Notes: generated by a model from the sequence alone, not told the origin. Shown: positions 48,764-57,265, counted from the first letter of the stretch. The stretch is 64,000 bases of DNA from Sphingomonas sp. HMP6 (GCF_013374095.1 NZ_AP022672.1:3489501-3553500), one strand, 5' to 3'. Numbers and translations: made by a program.

Positions 48764-50307
48764 CAGCTTTCGAACACGCCCCACTCGGCCTCGAACTCGC
48801 GGACCAAAGCCTGATTGTCGAGCCGGTTCACCGGCACCGCTCGGCGCGCCATGTCGGGTGGGAAGGCGAAGGCGAGTTGCTCGGTCGTTCGATCAAGAAA
48901 GCGCAAACCGGCGGGCAGCCGCCCCGGCGGCGGGATCGCGCGGTTGGAGGCCAGCACGAAACCCCATTCGCCGAAGCTCGGGACATAGACATGATAGCCG
49001 CGCGTGGTGAAGCCAGCCGCCTCTAGCGTCGTCGCGACCGTCCAGTACGCGCGCGGCGCGACCAGCGGCGAGGTGCTTTGCACGCTGATCACCGCGCCGG
49101 GCATCAGCGCGCGGGCGAGTTCCTTATAGAAGGTCACGGTATAGAGCTTGCCGACCGAGAAATTGGTCGGATCGGGGAAATCGACGATCACCGCGTCGAA
49201 GCGCCGCGTATTGGTGCGCAGCCAAGCGAAGGCATCGGCGTTGATGACGCTGACCTTGGGCGACCGCAGCGCTCGGCGGTTGAGCGCGGCCAGCATGTCG
49301 CTGCTCCGGAACAGCTTGGTCATCGCCGGGTCGAGATCGACCAACGTGACCGAGGCGACCGGATATTTCAGGATCTCGCGCACCGCCAGTCCGTCGCCGC
49401 CGCCCAGTACGAGCACACGGGGGTGCGCCACGCTGCGCGACAGCACCGGATGCACCAGCGCCTCGTGATAGCGATATTCGTCGCGCGAGGAAAATTGCAG
49501 ATTGCCGTTCAAATACAGCCGCAAATCCGCGCCCTGCTTGGTCAGCACGACGCGCTGATACGGCGTCGATTCGGCAAACAGGATCGGCGCGCCGTACACC
49601 GCAACCTCCGCCGCACGCTGCAATCGCTCGGAGCCGATGAACCCGGCCGCGAGCGCGACCGCAACGACGATCGCGGCGACCAATTCGCCGCGCAAATGCC
49701 GCCGCGCGGGAAGGATCAGCATCAGCCAGATCGCCACCCCGACATTGGCCAGCCCGAACAGGAAGCCGGTGCGGATCAGCCCCAATTGCGGCACCAGCAG
49801 CAATGGGAACAGCAACGACGCGGCCAGCGCACCGACATAATCGAAAGTCAGCACCTTCGATACCAGATCGCCAAATTCGAGCCGGTCCTTCAGGATGCGC
49901 ATCAACAGCGGAATTTCGAGGCCGACCAGCGTGCCGATCACCAGCACGAGACCATACAGCGGAATGTGGAAATCGGCGACGCGGTCGAACAGCAGGAACA
50001 GCACCGCGGCCGAGGTTCCGCCGATCGCCGCGATCAGAATCTCGACGCGGACGAACACCGCAAGCTCGCCGGTCGTGACATAACGCGAACACCACGAACC
50101 GATCCCCATCGCGAAAAGATAGGTGCCGATCACGATCGAGAATTGCGTGACACTGTCGCCGAGCAGATAGCTGGCGAGCGTCCCCGCCAGCAGCTCGTAG
50201 ATCAGCCCGCACGTCGCGACGACGAAGGCGGACACGAGCAGCGCCCCGCCCAATTTCGATGTCGCCAAATTCTGATCCGCGCCGTCCGCCGGGCGCGGAT
50301 CAGCCAT
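48763..50307 (-). CDS. Membrane-anchored polyamine aminopropyltransferase (spermidine synthase-like)
   Basis: 514 residues from the ATG at 50307, overlapping the DUF350 stop by 8 nt. Residues 20-220 contain about seven membrane segments (ALLVSAFVVATCGLIYELLAG, LFPLLLVPQLGLIRTGFLFG, others). Residues 245-440 are a spermidine-synthase domain: YQRVVLTK, DEYRYHEALVHPVLS, VLVLGGGDGLAVREILKYP and AVIVDFPDPTNFSVGKLYT. It transfers an aminopropyl group from decarboxylated SAM, supplied by SpeD, to an amine acceptor at the membrane. The acceptor is unknown and may not be putrescine. Confidence 0.9.
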   Translation of the reverse strand: MADPRPADGADQNLATSKLGGALLVSAFVVATCGLIYELLAGTLASYLLGDSVTQFSIVIGTYLFAMGIGSWCSRYVTTGELAVFVRVEILIAAIGGTSAAVLFLLFDRVADFHIPLYGLVLVIGTLVGLEIPLLMRILKDRLEFGDLVSKVLTFDYVGALAASLLFPLLLVPQLGLIRTGFLFGLANVGVAIWLMLILPARRHLRGELVAAIVVAVALAAGFIGSERLQRAAEVAVYGAPILFAESTPYQRVVLTKQGADLRLYLNGNLQFSSRDEYRYHEALVHPVLSRSVAHPRVLVLGGGDGLAVREILKYPVASVTLVDLDPAMTKLFRSSDMLAALNRRALRSPKVSVINADAFAWLRTNTRRFDAVIVDFPDPTNFSVGKLYTVTFYKELARALMPGAVISVQSTSPLVAPRAYWTVATTLEAAGFTTRGYHVYVPSFGEWGFVLASNRAIPPPGRLPAGLRFLDRTTEQLAFAFPPDMARRAVPVNRLDNQALVREFEAEWGVFES

Positions 50308-50509
50308 GAATGGCCGAACCGATGATGATCGCGATCGCGATGGCGACGCCCGCCGCCAGATTGCCGAGCGCGACATTCTGGTTCTTGCAAATCTCGCCCC
50401 ACAGATCGACCGGCGTCAGCCGATCCCACAACCAGAAGCCGAGCACGAAGATCGCAAGGCCGACGCCGGCATAGAGTAAGGTGGCGAGCAGGACGGTGGT
50501 CGACAGCAT
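50300..50509 (-). CDS. DUF350 membrane protein (YjfL-like)
   Basis: 69 residues from the ATG at 50509 (MLSTTVLLATLLYAG); the longer frame reaches back into the gene before. Two hydrophobic helices (TVLLATLLYAGVGLAIFVLGFWLW; NLAAGVAIAIAIIIGSAI) joined by DRLTPVDLWGEICKNQNVALG, a single DUF350 unit. DUF350 proteins recur beside spermidine- or glutathionylspermidine-synthase-type genes and band-7 proteins; the function is not established. Confidence 0.85.
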   Translation of the reverse strand: MLSTTVLLATLLYAGVGLAIFVLGFWLWDRLTPVDLWGEICKNQNVALGNLAAGVAIAIAIIIGSAIHG

Positions 50510-50522
50510 GATGCCTGGTTCC

Positions 50523-50669
50523 TTATTTGTGGTTGGGGCCAACGGCGGTGTGGATGATGCCGCGCCGCCCGCCATCGGCAAAGGGCGAGAAGCCGTCGCG
50601 CGCCGCAGATGTGAAAAGCGCGATCACCCCGAGCACGAAAACGGCATAGAGCATCGATATCCGGGTCAT
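50523..50669 (-). CDS. Small exported/membrane peptide, 48 aa
   Basis: The ATG at 50667-50669 overlaps the upstream DUF4178 stop (ATGA), and the TAA at 50523-50525 lies 13 bp before the DUF350 start. The product begins MTRISMLYAVFVLGVIALFT, a signal peptide or single span, then a Gly/Arg-rich 28-residue tail ending GPNHK. Too short for most gene callers, but the tight coupling on both sides argues that it is real. No family recognised. Confidence 0.65.
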   Translation of the reverse strand: MTRISMLYAVFVLGVIALFTSAARDGFSPFADGGRRGIIHTAVGPNHK

Positions 50670-51958
50670 TCGTCATCTTCCTCCGCTACCGGTGCGAGGC
50701 GGCGTGTTTCGAAGCCGATATGCCGCAATACGAGGATCACCGGCCAGCATAGCAAGGCGAACAAGGTCAGGAGCAGATTGCCGATGAAGATGCCGCCGCG
50801 CGCGACATCGATCGTCACCGGCACAGCGGGGGTCTCGCCCCAGCCCGAATCCGGCGTGGTGACCGTCGTGCTCGACCAGACATGCCCTGTCGCCTCGACC
50901 ACCAGATCATATTGGCCCGCCGGGATGCTCGAGAGTTGCACCCCCGGCGTGGCATCGCCCTCGCGCCACGATTCGCCGTCCGTCACGCCGTGATACCGCT
51001 CGGCGGTGGCATAGGCATCGAAGCTTTCCTGCGTGGCGCGATTGACCAGGCTATAGTCGAGCTCGATCCAGCTATTGTCGATTCCGTCAGCGCGCGCGGC
51101 GATGCGGATCGCAGTCGTGCGACCCGGCAAGTCGATCGGCCCGATCACCCGGGTCGCCTGCGTGCCGTTGAGCGCGACATCAAGCGTCGCGCTGGCGAGT
51201 TCGGTCCTGCCGCCGCCCATGAACATGATGACGATCAGCGTGAACGCCGCAACGACGCCGATGATCAGCGCCTCCTTCATCAGATTGCCGTAGGGCGATG
51301 GCTCATGCGGGGCGGGGGTGCCGCCATAGGATTTGCGGCGTTTGGGGATGCTCAATGCCGCCTCCGCCTCGCCGAAATCGAGCAAGGTGAGCTGGGTCCA
51401 GGTCCGCTCCTCGGCATTTTCCTCGCAGCTGAGCATCGTGCCGGGGCGAACGAAATCGGTGATCTGCACCTGTTCCTGCACCGCGACGCGCCAGTAGAAT
51501 TCGCCGACGACGAACGTCACCCACGCATCGTAGCGCGACCCGAAGCGGGTGTAACCGACATCGTCCACCGTGATCGACCCGCCAGTATAGCCCGGCAGCT
51601 GGGTCAGCAACACGCCCAGGCTGAAGCGCCGCTCGTCATCGACCAGAAAGGCATAGCCCTGATACGGGTTGAACAGCAGATATTCCGACCAGTTAACGTA
51701 ATGATCGGTGCGTTCGAGATAGCCGACAACCTCCCACTGCACGCCGCGCAATGTGCCGCGCGTCCCCAGCGCAATTTCCGGCCGCTGCATCGCGGTGGTG
51801 GCTTGCGCGATCGGGGCGAGATCGGGGCTGGTCGCGTCCAGCGTCGTGCCGCAATGTTCGCAGATGATGCTGACGGTGTTGCCCGCGGCACGCAACGCGA
51901 TCGTCCCGCCGCAATTGGGGCAGGTCAGCGCGCGGACGGTGTTAAGGGGTACGGTCAT
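50666..51958 (-). CDS. DUF4178 zinc-ribbon membrane protein
   Basis: 430 residues. The N-terminal zinc ribbon has Cys13, Cys16, Cys33 and Cys36 (CPNCGG...CEHCGT). A DUF4178 domain (about 60-195) has RGTLRGVQWEVVGYLER and FSLGVLLTQLPGYTGGSITVDDVGYTRFGS. Two membrane segments are IIGVVAAFTLIVIMFM (near 240) and LLLTLFALLCWPVIL near the C-terminus, with an extracytoplasmic beta-rich domain between. DUF4178 has no known activity; it co-occurs with SPFH, DUF350 and polyamine enzymes, as here. Overlaps the next gene by 4 nt at both ends. Confidence 0.85.
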   Translation of the reverse strand: MTVPLNTVRALTCPNCGGTIALRAAGNTVSIICEHCGTTLDATSPDLAPIAQATTAMQRPEIALGTRGTLRGVQWEVVGYLERTDHYVNWSEYLLFNPYQGYAFLVDDERRFSLGVLLTQLPGYTGGSITVDDVGYTRFGSRYDAWVTFVVGEFYWRVAVQEQVQITDFVRPGTMLSCEENAEERTWTQLTLLDFGEAEAALSIPKRRKSYGGTPAPHEPSPYGNLMKEALIIGVVAAFTLIVIMFMGGGRTELASATLDVALNGTQATRVIGPIDLPGRTTAIRIAARADGIDNSWIELDYSLVNRATQESFDAYATAERYHGVTDGESWREGDATPGVQLSSIPAGQYDLVVEATGHVWSSTTVTTPDSGWGETPAVPVTIDVARGGIFIGNLLLTLFALLCWPVILVLRHIGFETRRLAPVAEEDDE

Positions 51959-52623
51959 GCCGCGAACGACGGCAGTGGCCAGCCGTCGAAGGCGCGCAGA
52001 TTGGTCGCCGAGATTTCGGCGAGCGTGACATAGCGTCCGGCATAGACCGACACTTCACCGCGATCCTTCTGGATACTGGCGCATTCGCCGCCCGGCGCCA
52101 TCAGGTCGACGCTGCGGATCGGCGTGTCGGCGGGTGTGCTGAACGGGAGCTCGCCTTCGCTGCCGACGAAGGTGGCATCCTTCACGTCGTTCACGCGGTA
52201 TTTCACGCTGGCAATGGTCGCCTCGGCCCCGATCACCACAGGCTGGTCATCGCGCACCGATCGCACTGCCCCGGTGCGCATCCCGCCATCCGCGACGGCA
52301 CGCAACAGCATAAAGTGGCCCATTGATTCGCTCAGCCAGCCGGTCGATCCGTCGTCGAACAGCGCGAGCCATTCGTTCCAGCCGCCACCCGACCAGCGCA
52401 TCCGGATGCGCCCGATTAGTTCGAACCCCATGCCATCCCTGCCGCGCGTGCCGATCTGCAGCGGACTGACGTCCTCGGGTACCTCCGCAACCTTGCCCAT
52501 CGCCTGCAGCACTTCGCCACTGCGCACCAACGTGGTGCGACAATAGTCGCAGATCTTCACCGGCAAAGCGGGGGTGCGAAAATGCACCGCCGCCCCGCAA
52601 TTCGGGCAAGTGGCGTCGATCAT
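51955..52623 (-). CDS. DUF4178 zinc-ribbon protein (soluble)
   Basis: 222 residues. Zinc-ribbon cysteines are 6, 9, 25 and 28 (CPNCGA...CDYCRT), followed by a DUF4178 domain: RDGMGFELIGRIRMRWSGGGWNEWLALFDDGSTGWLSESMGHF. Unlike its neighbour it has no membrane segment. The pair may form a complex, with the soluble one on the cytoplasmic side. It overlaps the other DUF4178 gene by 4 nt and follows the SPFH gene by 10 bp. Confidence 0.83.
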   Translation of the reverse strand: MIDATCPNCGAAVHFRTPALPVKICDYCRTTLVRSGEVLQAMGKVAEVPEDVSPLQIGTRGRDGMGFELIGRIRMRWSGGGWNEWLALFDDGSTGWLSESMGHFMLLRAVADGGMRTGAVRSVRDDQPVVIGAEATIASVKYRVNDVKDATFVGSEGELPFSTPADTPIRSVDLMAPGGECASIQKDRGEVSVYAGRYVTLAEISATNLRAFDGWPLPSFAA

Positions 52624-52633
52624 TGGCTGGCGG

Positions 52634-53608
52634 TCAGCCGATCTTCGCCAGCAATGCCGTCTTCTTCGCGTCGAATTCTTCCTGCGTGATCGCGCCGACG
52701 GTAAGCAGGCCGTGGAGCTTCTGGATCATCTCATACGGGTCTTCGGCAGGGGCCGCAGCACCGCCAGCCCCCATCATGCTCTGCCCAATCGCGAGGCCCG
52801 CCGCCGCGCCCGCGCCGATCCCGGCGACACCGCCCGATTGCGCTGCGGCGATCGGAATAGCCTCGGCGGTCTGGAAGCGGACATACTTATCGAGATCGCC
52901 GATCACGCGCATCGAACTGCCCTTGTCGAGATATTCCTGCACCGCTTCGGGCAGCGACAGGCTTTCGACGAAGAAGCTGCACGGCGTCAGGCCCCAAGCC
53001 TCGAACGCGGGCTTCACGGCATCGAGCATCCGTGCCGACATCGCGGCCTGGTCGCCTGCGAGATCGACGAACGCAGTCTGTCCGCCGCCCAAGCCGGTGG
53101 CGAGCGCGGTGGTGATCGCGCCGCGCAGTTGCGGTTCGACATCGGCAACGGTCAGCTTCTCTAGCGTCCCCATCAGCTTGGCGGCGAACACCGGCACGTT
53201 ATCGATCCGGAACGAATAGCTGCCAAAGGCGCGGATGCGCAGCGGCCCGAATTCCTTGTCGCGCACCGTGATCGGCTGCGGCGTGCCCCATTTCAGCCCG
53301 GCCTGTTCCTTCGTCGTGAAGAAATATAGGTCCGATTTGAACGGCGACTGGAACGCCTTGTCCCAATTCTGCAGCGCGGTGAGCAGCGGCAGATTGGCGG
53401 TGTCGAGCGTGTGGAGCCCGGCATCGAACACATCGGCGATGCGGCCCTGATCGTAAAAGAACGCCTTTTGCCCCTCACGGACCGTCAGTTGCGCGCCGTT
53501 TTGAATCTCGCGGTCTGCCAGCGGATAGCGGATCGCGAGATCGCCGGGCTGCTCCACCCAATCGATGACATCGACGAACTGCTTCGACAGAAAATCCAAG
53601 ATACCCAT
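52634..53608 (-). CDS. SPFH-domain (YdjI/virion-core-like) protein with SHOCT tail
   Basis: 324 residues, with GGGAGGATCATC directly before the ATG. The SPFH-like domain spans about 25-235 (NGAQLTVREGQKAFFYDQGRIADVFDAGLHTLDT, GPLRIRAFGSYSFRIDNVPVFAAKLMGTLE). A Gly/Ala-rich linker (GGVAGIGAGAAAGLAIGQSMMGAGGA) leads to a C-terminal SHOCT motif, EMIQKLHGLLTVGAITQEEFDAKKTALLAKIG. Such proteins form membrane-associated oligomers. It is the first gene of the eight-gene operon; the 213 bp upstream contain its promoter and nothing else I can see. Confidence 0.88.
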   Translation of the reverse strand: MGILDFLSKQFVDVIDWVEQPGDLAIRYPLADREIQNGAQLTVREGQKAFFYDQGRIADVFDAGLHTLDTANLPLLTALQNWDKAFQSPFKSDLYFFTTKEQAGLKWGTPQPITVRDKEFGPLRIRAFGSYSFRIDNVPVFAAKLMGTLEKLTVADVEPQLRGAITTALATGLGGGQTAFVDLAGDQAAMSARMLDAVKPAFEAWGLTPCSFFVESLSLPEAVQEYLDKGSSMRVIGDLDKYVRFQTAEAIPIAAAQSGGVAGIGAGAAAGLAIGQSMMGAGGAAAPAEDPYEMIQKLHGLLTVGAITQEEFDAKKTALLAKIG

Positions 53609-53821
53609 GATGATCCTCCCACTGTCGCAAGTATAAGGAGGTTTCTGGGCCGCACGAAGCGAAATCGGTCAGGCCGCGCATCATCGACGCACCGCCGTCT
53701 ATGGGCGCGTTGGGCGGCACAGCCGGCGGAATGTCGTTCGTCCGCGTCCTGATCTCACGATCGACCCTCGCGGTTAGTTCGTCAATCGAAGCCCGGCGGT
53801 CAACGCGGCGGCCGCTCTTCG

Positions 53822-54205
53822 TCAGTGCAGGCTGCTTGACACCGCTTCGGCAACGATCGCCGTCTGCTCCAAGAGGTCGTCAATCTGGTTTCGCATAAAC
53901 TCCTTCGGATCGAGATAGGCCATCGACCAGTCTGCGTAGCGTCGGATATGCGTCGGACCATCCACGATCAATTTCACGCTATGGTGCCGCGAGTCGACGG
54001 CAATCCGCGCCATAAGTGCCTGCAACTCGGTTTTTGGACCCTCCAGCAGCTGGGCAAAGCGCCCCTTCTGATAGGTTAGAATTCCCGTGATGTTGGCGCG
54101 CAAATTATGCGGTTGGGCCAGCGCGCAAATCGTTCGAACGTCTGCCTCCAACATCGCACCCGGTGCTGTGGCGATGCTCACGTAAGATAGTTTCCACAAT
54201 TGCAA
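53822..54205 (-). CDS. BLUF-domain blue-light sensor
   Basis: 127 residues from a TTG at 54205 (a second TTG at 54199 is possible); no ATG precedes the domain. All FAD-pocket residues of BLUF are present: Tyr in KLSYVSIAT, Asn in ANITGILTY, Gln in RFAQLLEG, and the Met/Trp strand DWSMAYLD. Blue light rearranges the flavin hydrogen bonds and the signal passes to a partner, because this is a BLUF-only protein with a short helical C-terminal extension. Possible outputs cannot be read from the sequence. The 176 bp upstream hold only its promoter. Confidence 0.88.
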   Translation of the reverse strand: MQLWKLSYVSIATAPGAMLEADVRTICALAQPHNLRANITGILTYQKGRFAQLLEGPKTELQALMARIAVDSRHHSVKLIVDGPTHIRRYADWSMAYLDPKEFMRNQIDDLLEQTAIVAEAVSSSLH

Positions 54206-54381
54206 CCGACACCCCACTTCCCCTGCGCCACCCCCGCCACGCCAAATGGCCGCGTAGGGCGGCAGCGAAAAAATGAAAGTGCTTATCGCACACCACGTGG
54301 AATTCAGCCCGCTCTGCTGTTCCGGCAAAAATGGCGACAAATCGGAGAATCGGCACGAACAAAGCGGCTTGGCCGTGTGGA

Positions 54382-55395
54382 TTAGTTTTCGACTACCGCC
54401 GCATAGTCGGGATCGCGTTCGAGCGCGCGGGCTTCGTCGGCCTGGGCGCCGCGGACATTGCCATTGGCGCGGCGGACGCGCGCGCGGTTGTAATAGCTGC
54501 GCGCCGAGGGGGCGTAGCGGACCGCGAGATCGAGATCGGCCGTAGCGCGCGCCAGATTGCCCGAGCGCCAATGCGCCAGCCCACGATTGAGATAGGCCGC
54601 GCCGAGTTTCGGTTCGCGCGCGATTGCCCCGTCGAACGCCGCGATCGCCGCGTCCCCATCGCCTTGCCACGCCTTTGCAAGACCGTTGGACAGTGCTGCG
54701 CCGCAACCCCGCAGGCTCTGCGCCGGGTCATCGACGGTGCAGGCGTTCCAGTCGCCGCGTGGAGCCGCCCGGATGTGCGATCCGGTTACGACGATGTCCT
54801 CCCCGGCGTTTTCGGCCATTGCGACGCGCGCGGCGAGCGCGGCCGGAGCGGTTTTCGCTCGCGGGGCCGATGCGAAGCTTGAGGGGGCGGGCGGTGCTGG
54901 TGCGGGGGGAGGCGGGGGTGGGGGGGCTGCCATCGGCTCCAGCACCGGGGCGGAGACTATCGGTGCCGGGGGCGGCACGTCCGCTGCGGTATCCGCCACG
55001 ACGGGCGCTGGCGGCGTTGCGAGGCGGCGTTTCGATTGGGCTTCGACCGAAGCGAGTTCGGCAGGCGGCGGGGCAGCCTCTACCGGCGGACGATCGCGCA
55101 TCGGTGCGGGCTGCGCCTCGAACCTAACCTGCTCGGGCGGACCGGCGACGCGATCGTTCGGTTTCAGGAAAGCGAGCGGAATGCCAATCAGCGCGACCAG
55201 CACCACTGAAGCAAACGCAGCAGCCGGGCCGCGGCTGATTTGCCAGCGCGGCGCACGCGTCGGCGCACGCGTCGGCGCAGCTTTGGCGGGAGCCTCCGCC
55301 CCGTCGAAATTCGCCAGCGCCGCCGCGATCGTCGCGGTGCGGGCCGCGGGGCGCGGTGGTGGCGGATCGGGAAGCTGGCGGGCGATGTCGTCCAT
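54382..55395 (-). CDS. Membrane-anchored TPR protein of the sigma/VWA locus
   Basis: 337 residues. A cytoplasmic N-terminus (1-55) precedes one membrane helix (AAAFASVVLVALIGIPLAFL, about 58-78). A Pro/Ala-rich stretch (about 85-190) contains DIVVTGSHIRAAPRG. TPR-like repeats close the protein (GDGDAAIAAFDGAIAREPKLGAAYLNRGLAHW, NLARATADLDLAVRYAP, YYNRARVRRANGNVRGAQADEARALE). The single helix and cytosolic head resemble anti-sigma factors, so it may restrain the ECF sigma encoded two genes upstream; this is inference. Confidence 0.75.
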   Translation of the reverse strand: MDDIARQLPDPPPPRPAARTATIAAALANFDGAEAPAKAAPTRAPTRAPRWQISRGPAAAFASVVLVALIGIPLAFLKPNDRVAGPPEQVRFEAQPAPMRDRPPVEAAPPPAELASVEAQSKRRLATPPAPVVADTAADVPPPAPIVSAPVLEPMAAPPPPPPPAPAPPAPSSFASAPRAKTAPAALAARVAMAENAGEDIVVTGSHIRAAPRGDWNACTVDDPAQSLRGCGAALSNGLAKAWQGDGDAAIAAFDGAIAREPKLGAAYLNRGLAHWRSGNLARATADLDLAVRYAPSARSYYNRARVRRANGNVRGAQADEARALERDPDYAAVVEN

Positions 55396-55456
55396 TCAAG
55401 CGGCCCGGGCTGCGGCAGGAAAGAGGGCTATCGCGGACATCGCATCCTCTATAGCG

Positions 55457-55487
55457 GCAATCGCGCGCGCGTCGAAAGCGCGATTGC
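55457..55487. repeat. Palindrome between the VWA and TPR genes
   Basis: GCAATCGCGC (55457-55466) and GCGCGATTGC (55478-55487) are perfect 10-bp inverted repeats with an 11-bp spacer, about 60 bp before the TPR start. Confidence 0.6.
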
Positions 55488-55498
55488 GGACGGGCAAG

Positions 55499-55528
55499 GG
55501 GCGGCGTCGTGGTCGTGCGACGCCGCCC
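55499..55528 (-). terminator. Hairpin just after the VWA gene
   Basis: GGGCGGCGTCG (55499-55509) and its exact reverse complement (55518-55528) form an 11-bp stem with an 8-nt loop, 6 bp past the VWA stop. No T-run follows on the minus strand, so it may partially end transcription or protect the upstream message. Confidence 0.5.
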
Positions 55529-55534
55529 ACCACC

Positions 55535-57265
55535 TCAACGCTCCAGCGCCGCCATCGCGCGCGCCGATTTCGCGGCACGCACGAGCTGGATGAACTCGGC
55601 GCGATACCCGAACGGGTCTTCGCCCCGCGCGGCAAGCGCGACGCGCAGGACATCCTCATAGCCGAGCGACCCGACATATTCGCCTCCGCGCAGCAGCTCG
55701 GCAAAGCCCGCCACGGCGGTCGCGAAACGCGCGTCGCGCGGCGCATCCTCGAACCGCGCGACCCGCGTGGCAGCGCCGATCGGCGCGGTGATCAGGCGGC
55801 TGGTGTCGGCCTTGGGCAATTTGTAGCGGATCTTGACGAAGCCGAGCTCGCCGGTGCCCGGCGCGACACGCTGCTGTGCGGCTGTGCCATAGCGCAAAGC
55901 GTCGACCATGCCCGGCGCGCCCTTCGGGATTACGTCATAAAGCGCGGTCACCGTCTGGCCCGATCCCACATCGCCCGCATCGACCTTGTCATTGTTGAAA
56001 TCGTCGCGGTTGAGCAGGCGCGTTTCATAACCGATCAGGCGATATTCGGAGACGGCGGCGGGGTTGAATTCGACATGCACCTTCACGTCCTTGGCGATTG
56101 GGAACAGTGTCGAGCTCGCTTCCTCGACCAGCGTCTTCCGCGCTTCGTTCAGCGTGTCGATATAGGCCGCCGCGCCATTGCCGTTCTGGGCCAGCGTTTG
56201 CATCAGCGCATCATTGTAATTGCCCATGCCGAAGCCGAGCACCGACAGGAACACGCCCTTGTCGCGTTCGCGCTCGATATAGCCTTTCAGCTCGTCCTGA
56301 TTGGTGATGCCGACGTTGAAATCGCCATCGGTCGCCAGCAGTACGCGGTTGACGCCCTTGGGATCGAAATTGGCCTCGGCCAGCGCATAGGCCTGGCGGA
56401 TTCCCTCGGCCCCCGCGGTGCTGCCGCCCGCGCCGAGCCGATCGAGCGCGGCGAGGATCGCGGCCTTGTCGCTCGCCGCGGTGGGCGCGAGCACGGTCCC
56501 GGCGCTTCCGGCATAGGCCACGATCGCGACGCGGTCCTGCGGTCCGAGCTGATCGAGCAGCAGGCCGAGCGATTGTTTGACCAGGGGAAGCTTGTTCGGC
56601 GCATTCATCGATCCCGACGTATCGATCAGGAACACGAGATTGGCGCGCGGGCGCGTGGCGCGCGGCAGCTCATAGCCCTTCACCGCGATGCGGACCAGCA
56701 GATGGCCCGCCGCCCAGGGGTTTGGGAAAGTCGCGATATGCGTGCTGAACGGCTCGGTTGCGCTGCGGGCAGGCGCGTAATCGTACGGGAAATAATTAAC
56801 CATTTCCTCGGTCCGCACGGCGGCGGGCTGAGGCAGGACATTGCCGTTGAGCGAGGCGCGCACGAAGGCATAGGAGGCGGTGTCGACATCGAGCGACAGC
56901 GTCGAGACGGGTTCCTCGCGCACCAGTTTGAACGGGTTTTCCTTGGTGGTGGTGAAGCGGTCGCGGCCGACATCGCGGTACGGTGGCGGGCCGACGACGT
57001 CGTAGGCGCGCGCCATCGGTGCGCTGAGCATCCCGACGACGGGCGCGGGCGGCGGCGGCGGCGCTGGCATCACGGCGAGCTCGGCGCGGCCCCGCACGCG
57101 CGATCCGGTGACAACCACATCGTTTGCCGCGATTTCCGCGGGGGTGGTTTTGCCTTGCGCCTCGGGTGGTACGGGCGTGGCGATAGTATCGGGGTTGGTG
57201 CTGGCGCATCCGGCGACCAACGCAATGGCGACCCCCGCGACCAGGATCGGTGAAAGCGAACGCAT
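55535..57265 (-). CDS. VWA-domain lipoprotein
   Basis: 576 residues. The lipobox LVAGC follows MRSLSPILVAGVAIA, so the mature protein is lipid-anchored at Cys20. VVVTGSRVRGRAE lies near residue 52. A vWF N-terminal domain (NPFKLVREEPVSTLSLDVDTASYAFVR) is followed by the von Willebrand A domain with an intact metal site: LVFLIDTSGSM (near 230) and LLATDGDFNVG. A C-terminal DUF3520 domain runs to about 570. Probably binds an envelope ligand or partner in a metal-dependent way. Downstream of the ECF sigma, which is likely to control it. Confidence 0.9.
   Translation of the reverse strand: MRSLSPILVAGVAIALVAGCASTNPDTIATPVPPEAQGKTTPAEIAANDVVVTGSRVRGRAELAVMPAPPPPPAPVVGMLSAPMARAYDVVGPPPYRDVGRDRFTTTKENPFKLVREEPVSTLSLDVDTASYAFVRASLNGNVLPQPAAVRTEEMVNYFPYDYAPARSATEPFSTHIATFPNPWAAGHLLVRIAVKGYELPRATRPRANLVFLIDTSGSMNAPNKLPLVKQSLGLLLDQLGPQDRVAIVAYAGSAGTVLAPTAASDKAAILAALDRLGAGGSTAGAEGIRQAYALAEANFDPKGVNRVLLATDGDFNVGITNQDELKGYIERERDKGVFLSVLGFGMGNYNDALMQTLAQNGNGAAAYIDTLNEARKTLVEEASSTLFPIAKDVKVHVEFNPAAVSEYRLIGYETRLLNRDDFNNDKVDAGDVGSGQTVTALYDVIPKGAPGMVDALRYGTAAQQRVAPGTGELGFVKIRYKLPKADTSRLITAPIGAATRVARFEDAPRDARFATAVAGFAELLRGGEYVGSLGYEDVLRVALAARGEDPFGYRAEFIQLVRAAKSARAMAALER

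Noticed and set aside
49078..50325. A 415-codon plus-strand frame antisense to the aminopropyltransferase
   Set aside because: His/Arg/Gln-rich shadow with no ribosome site.
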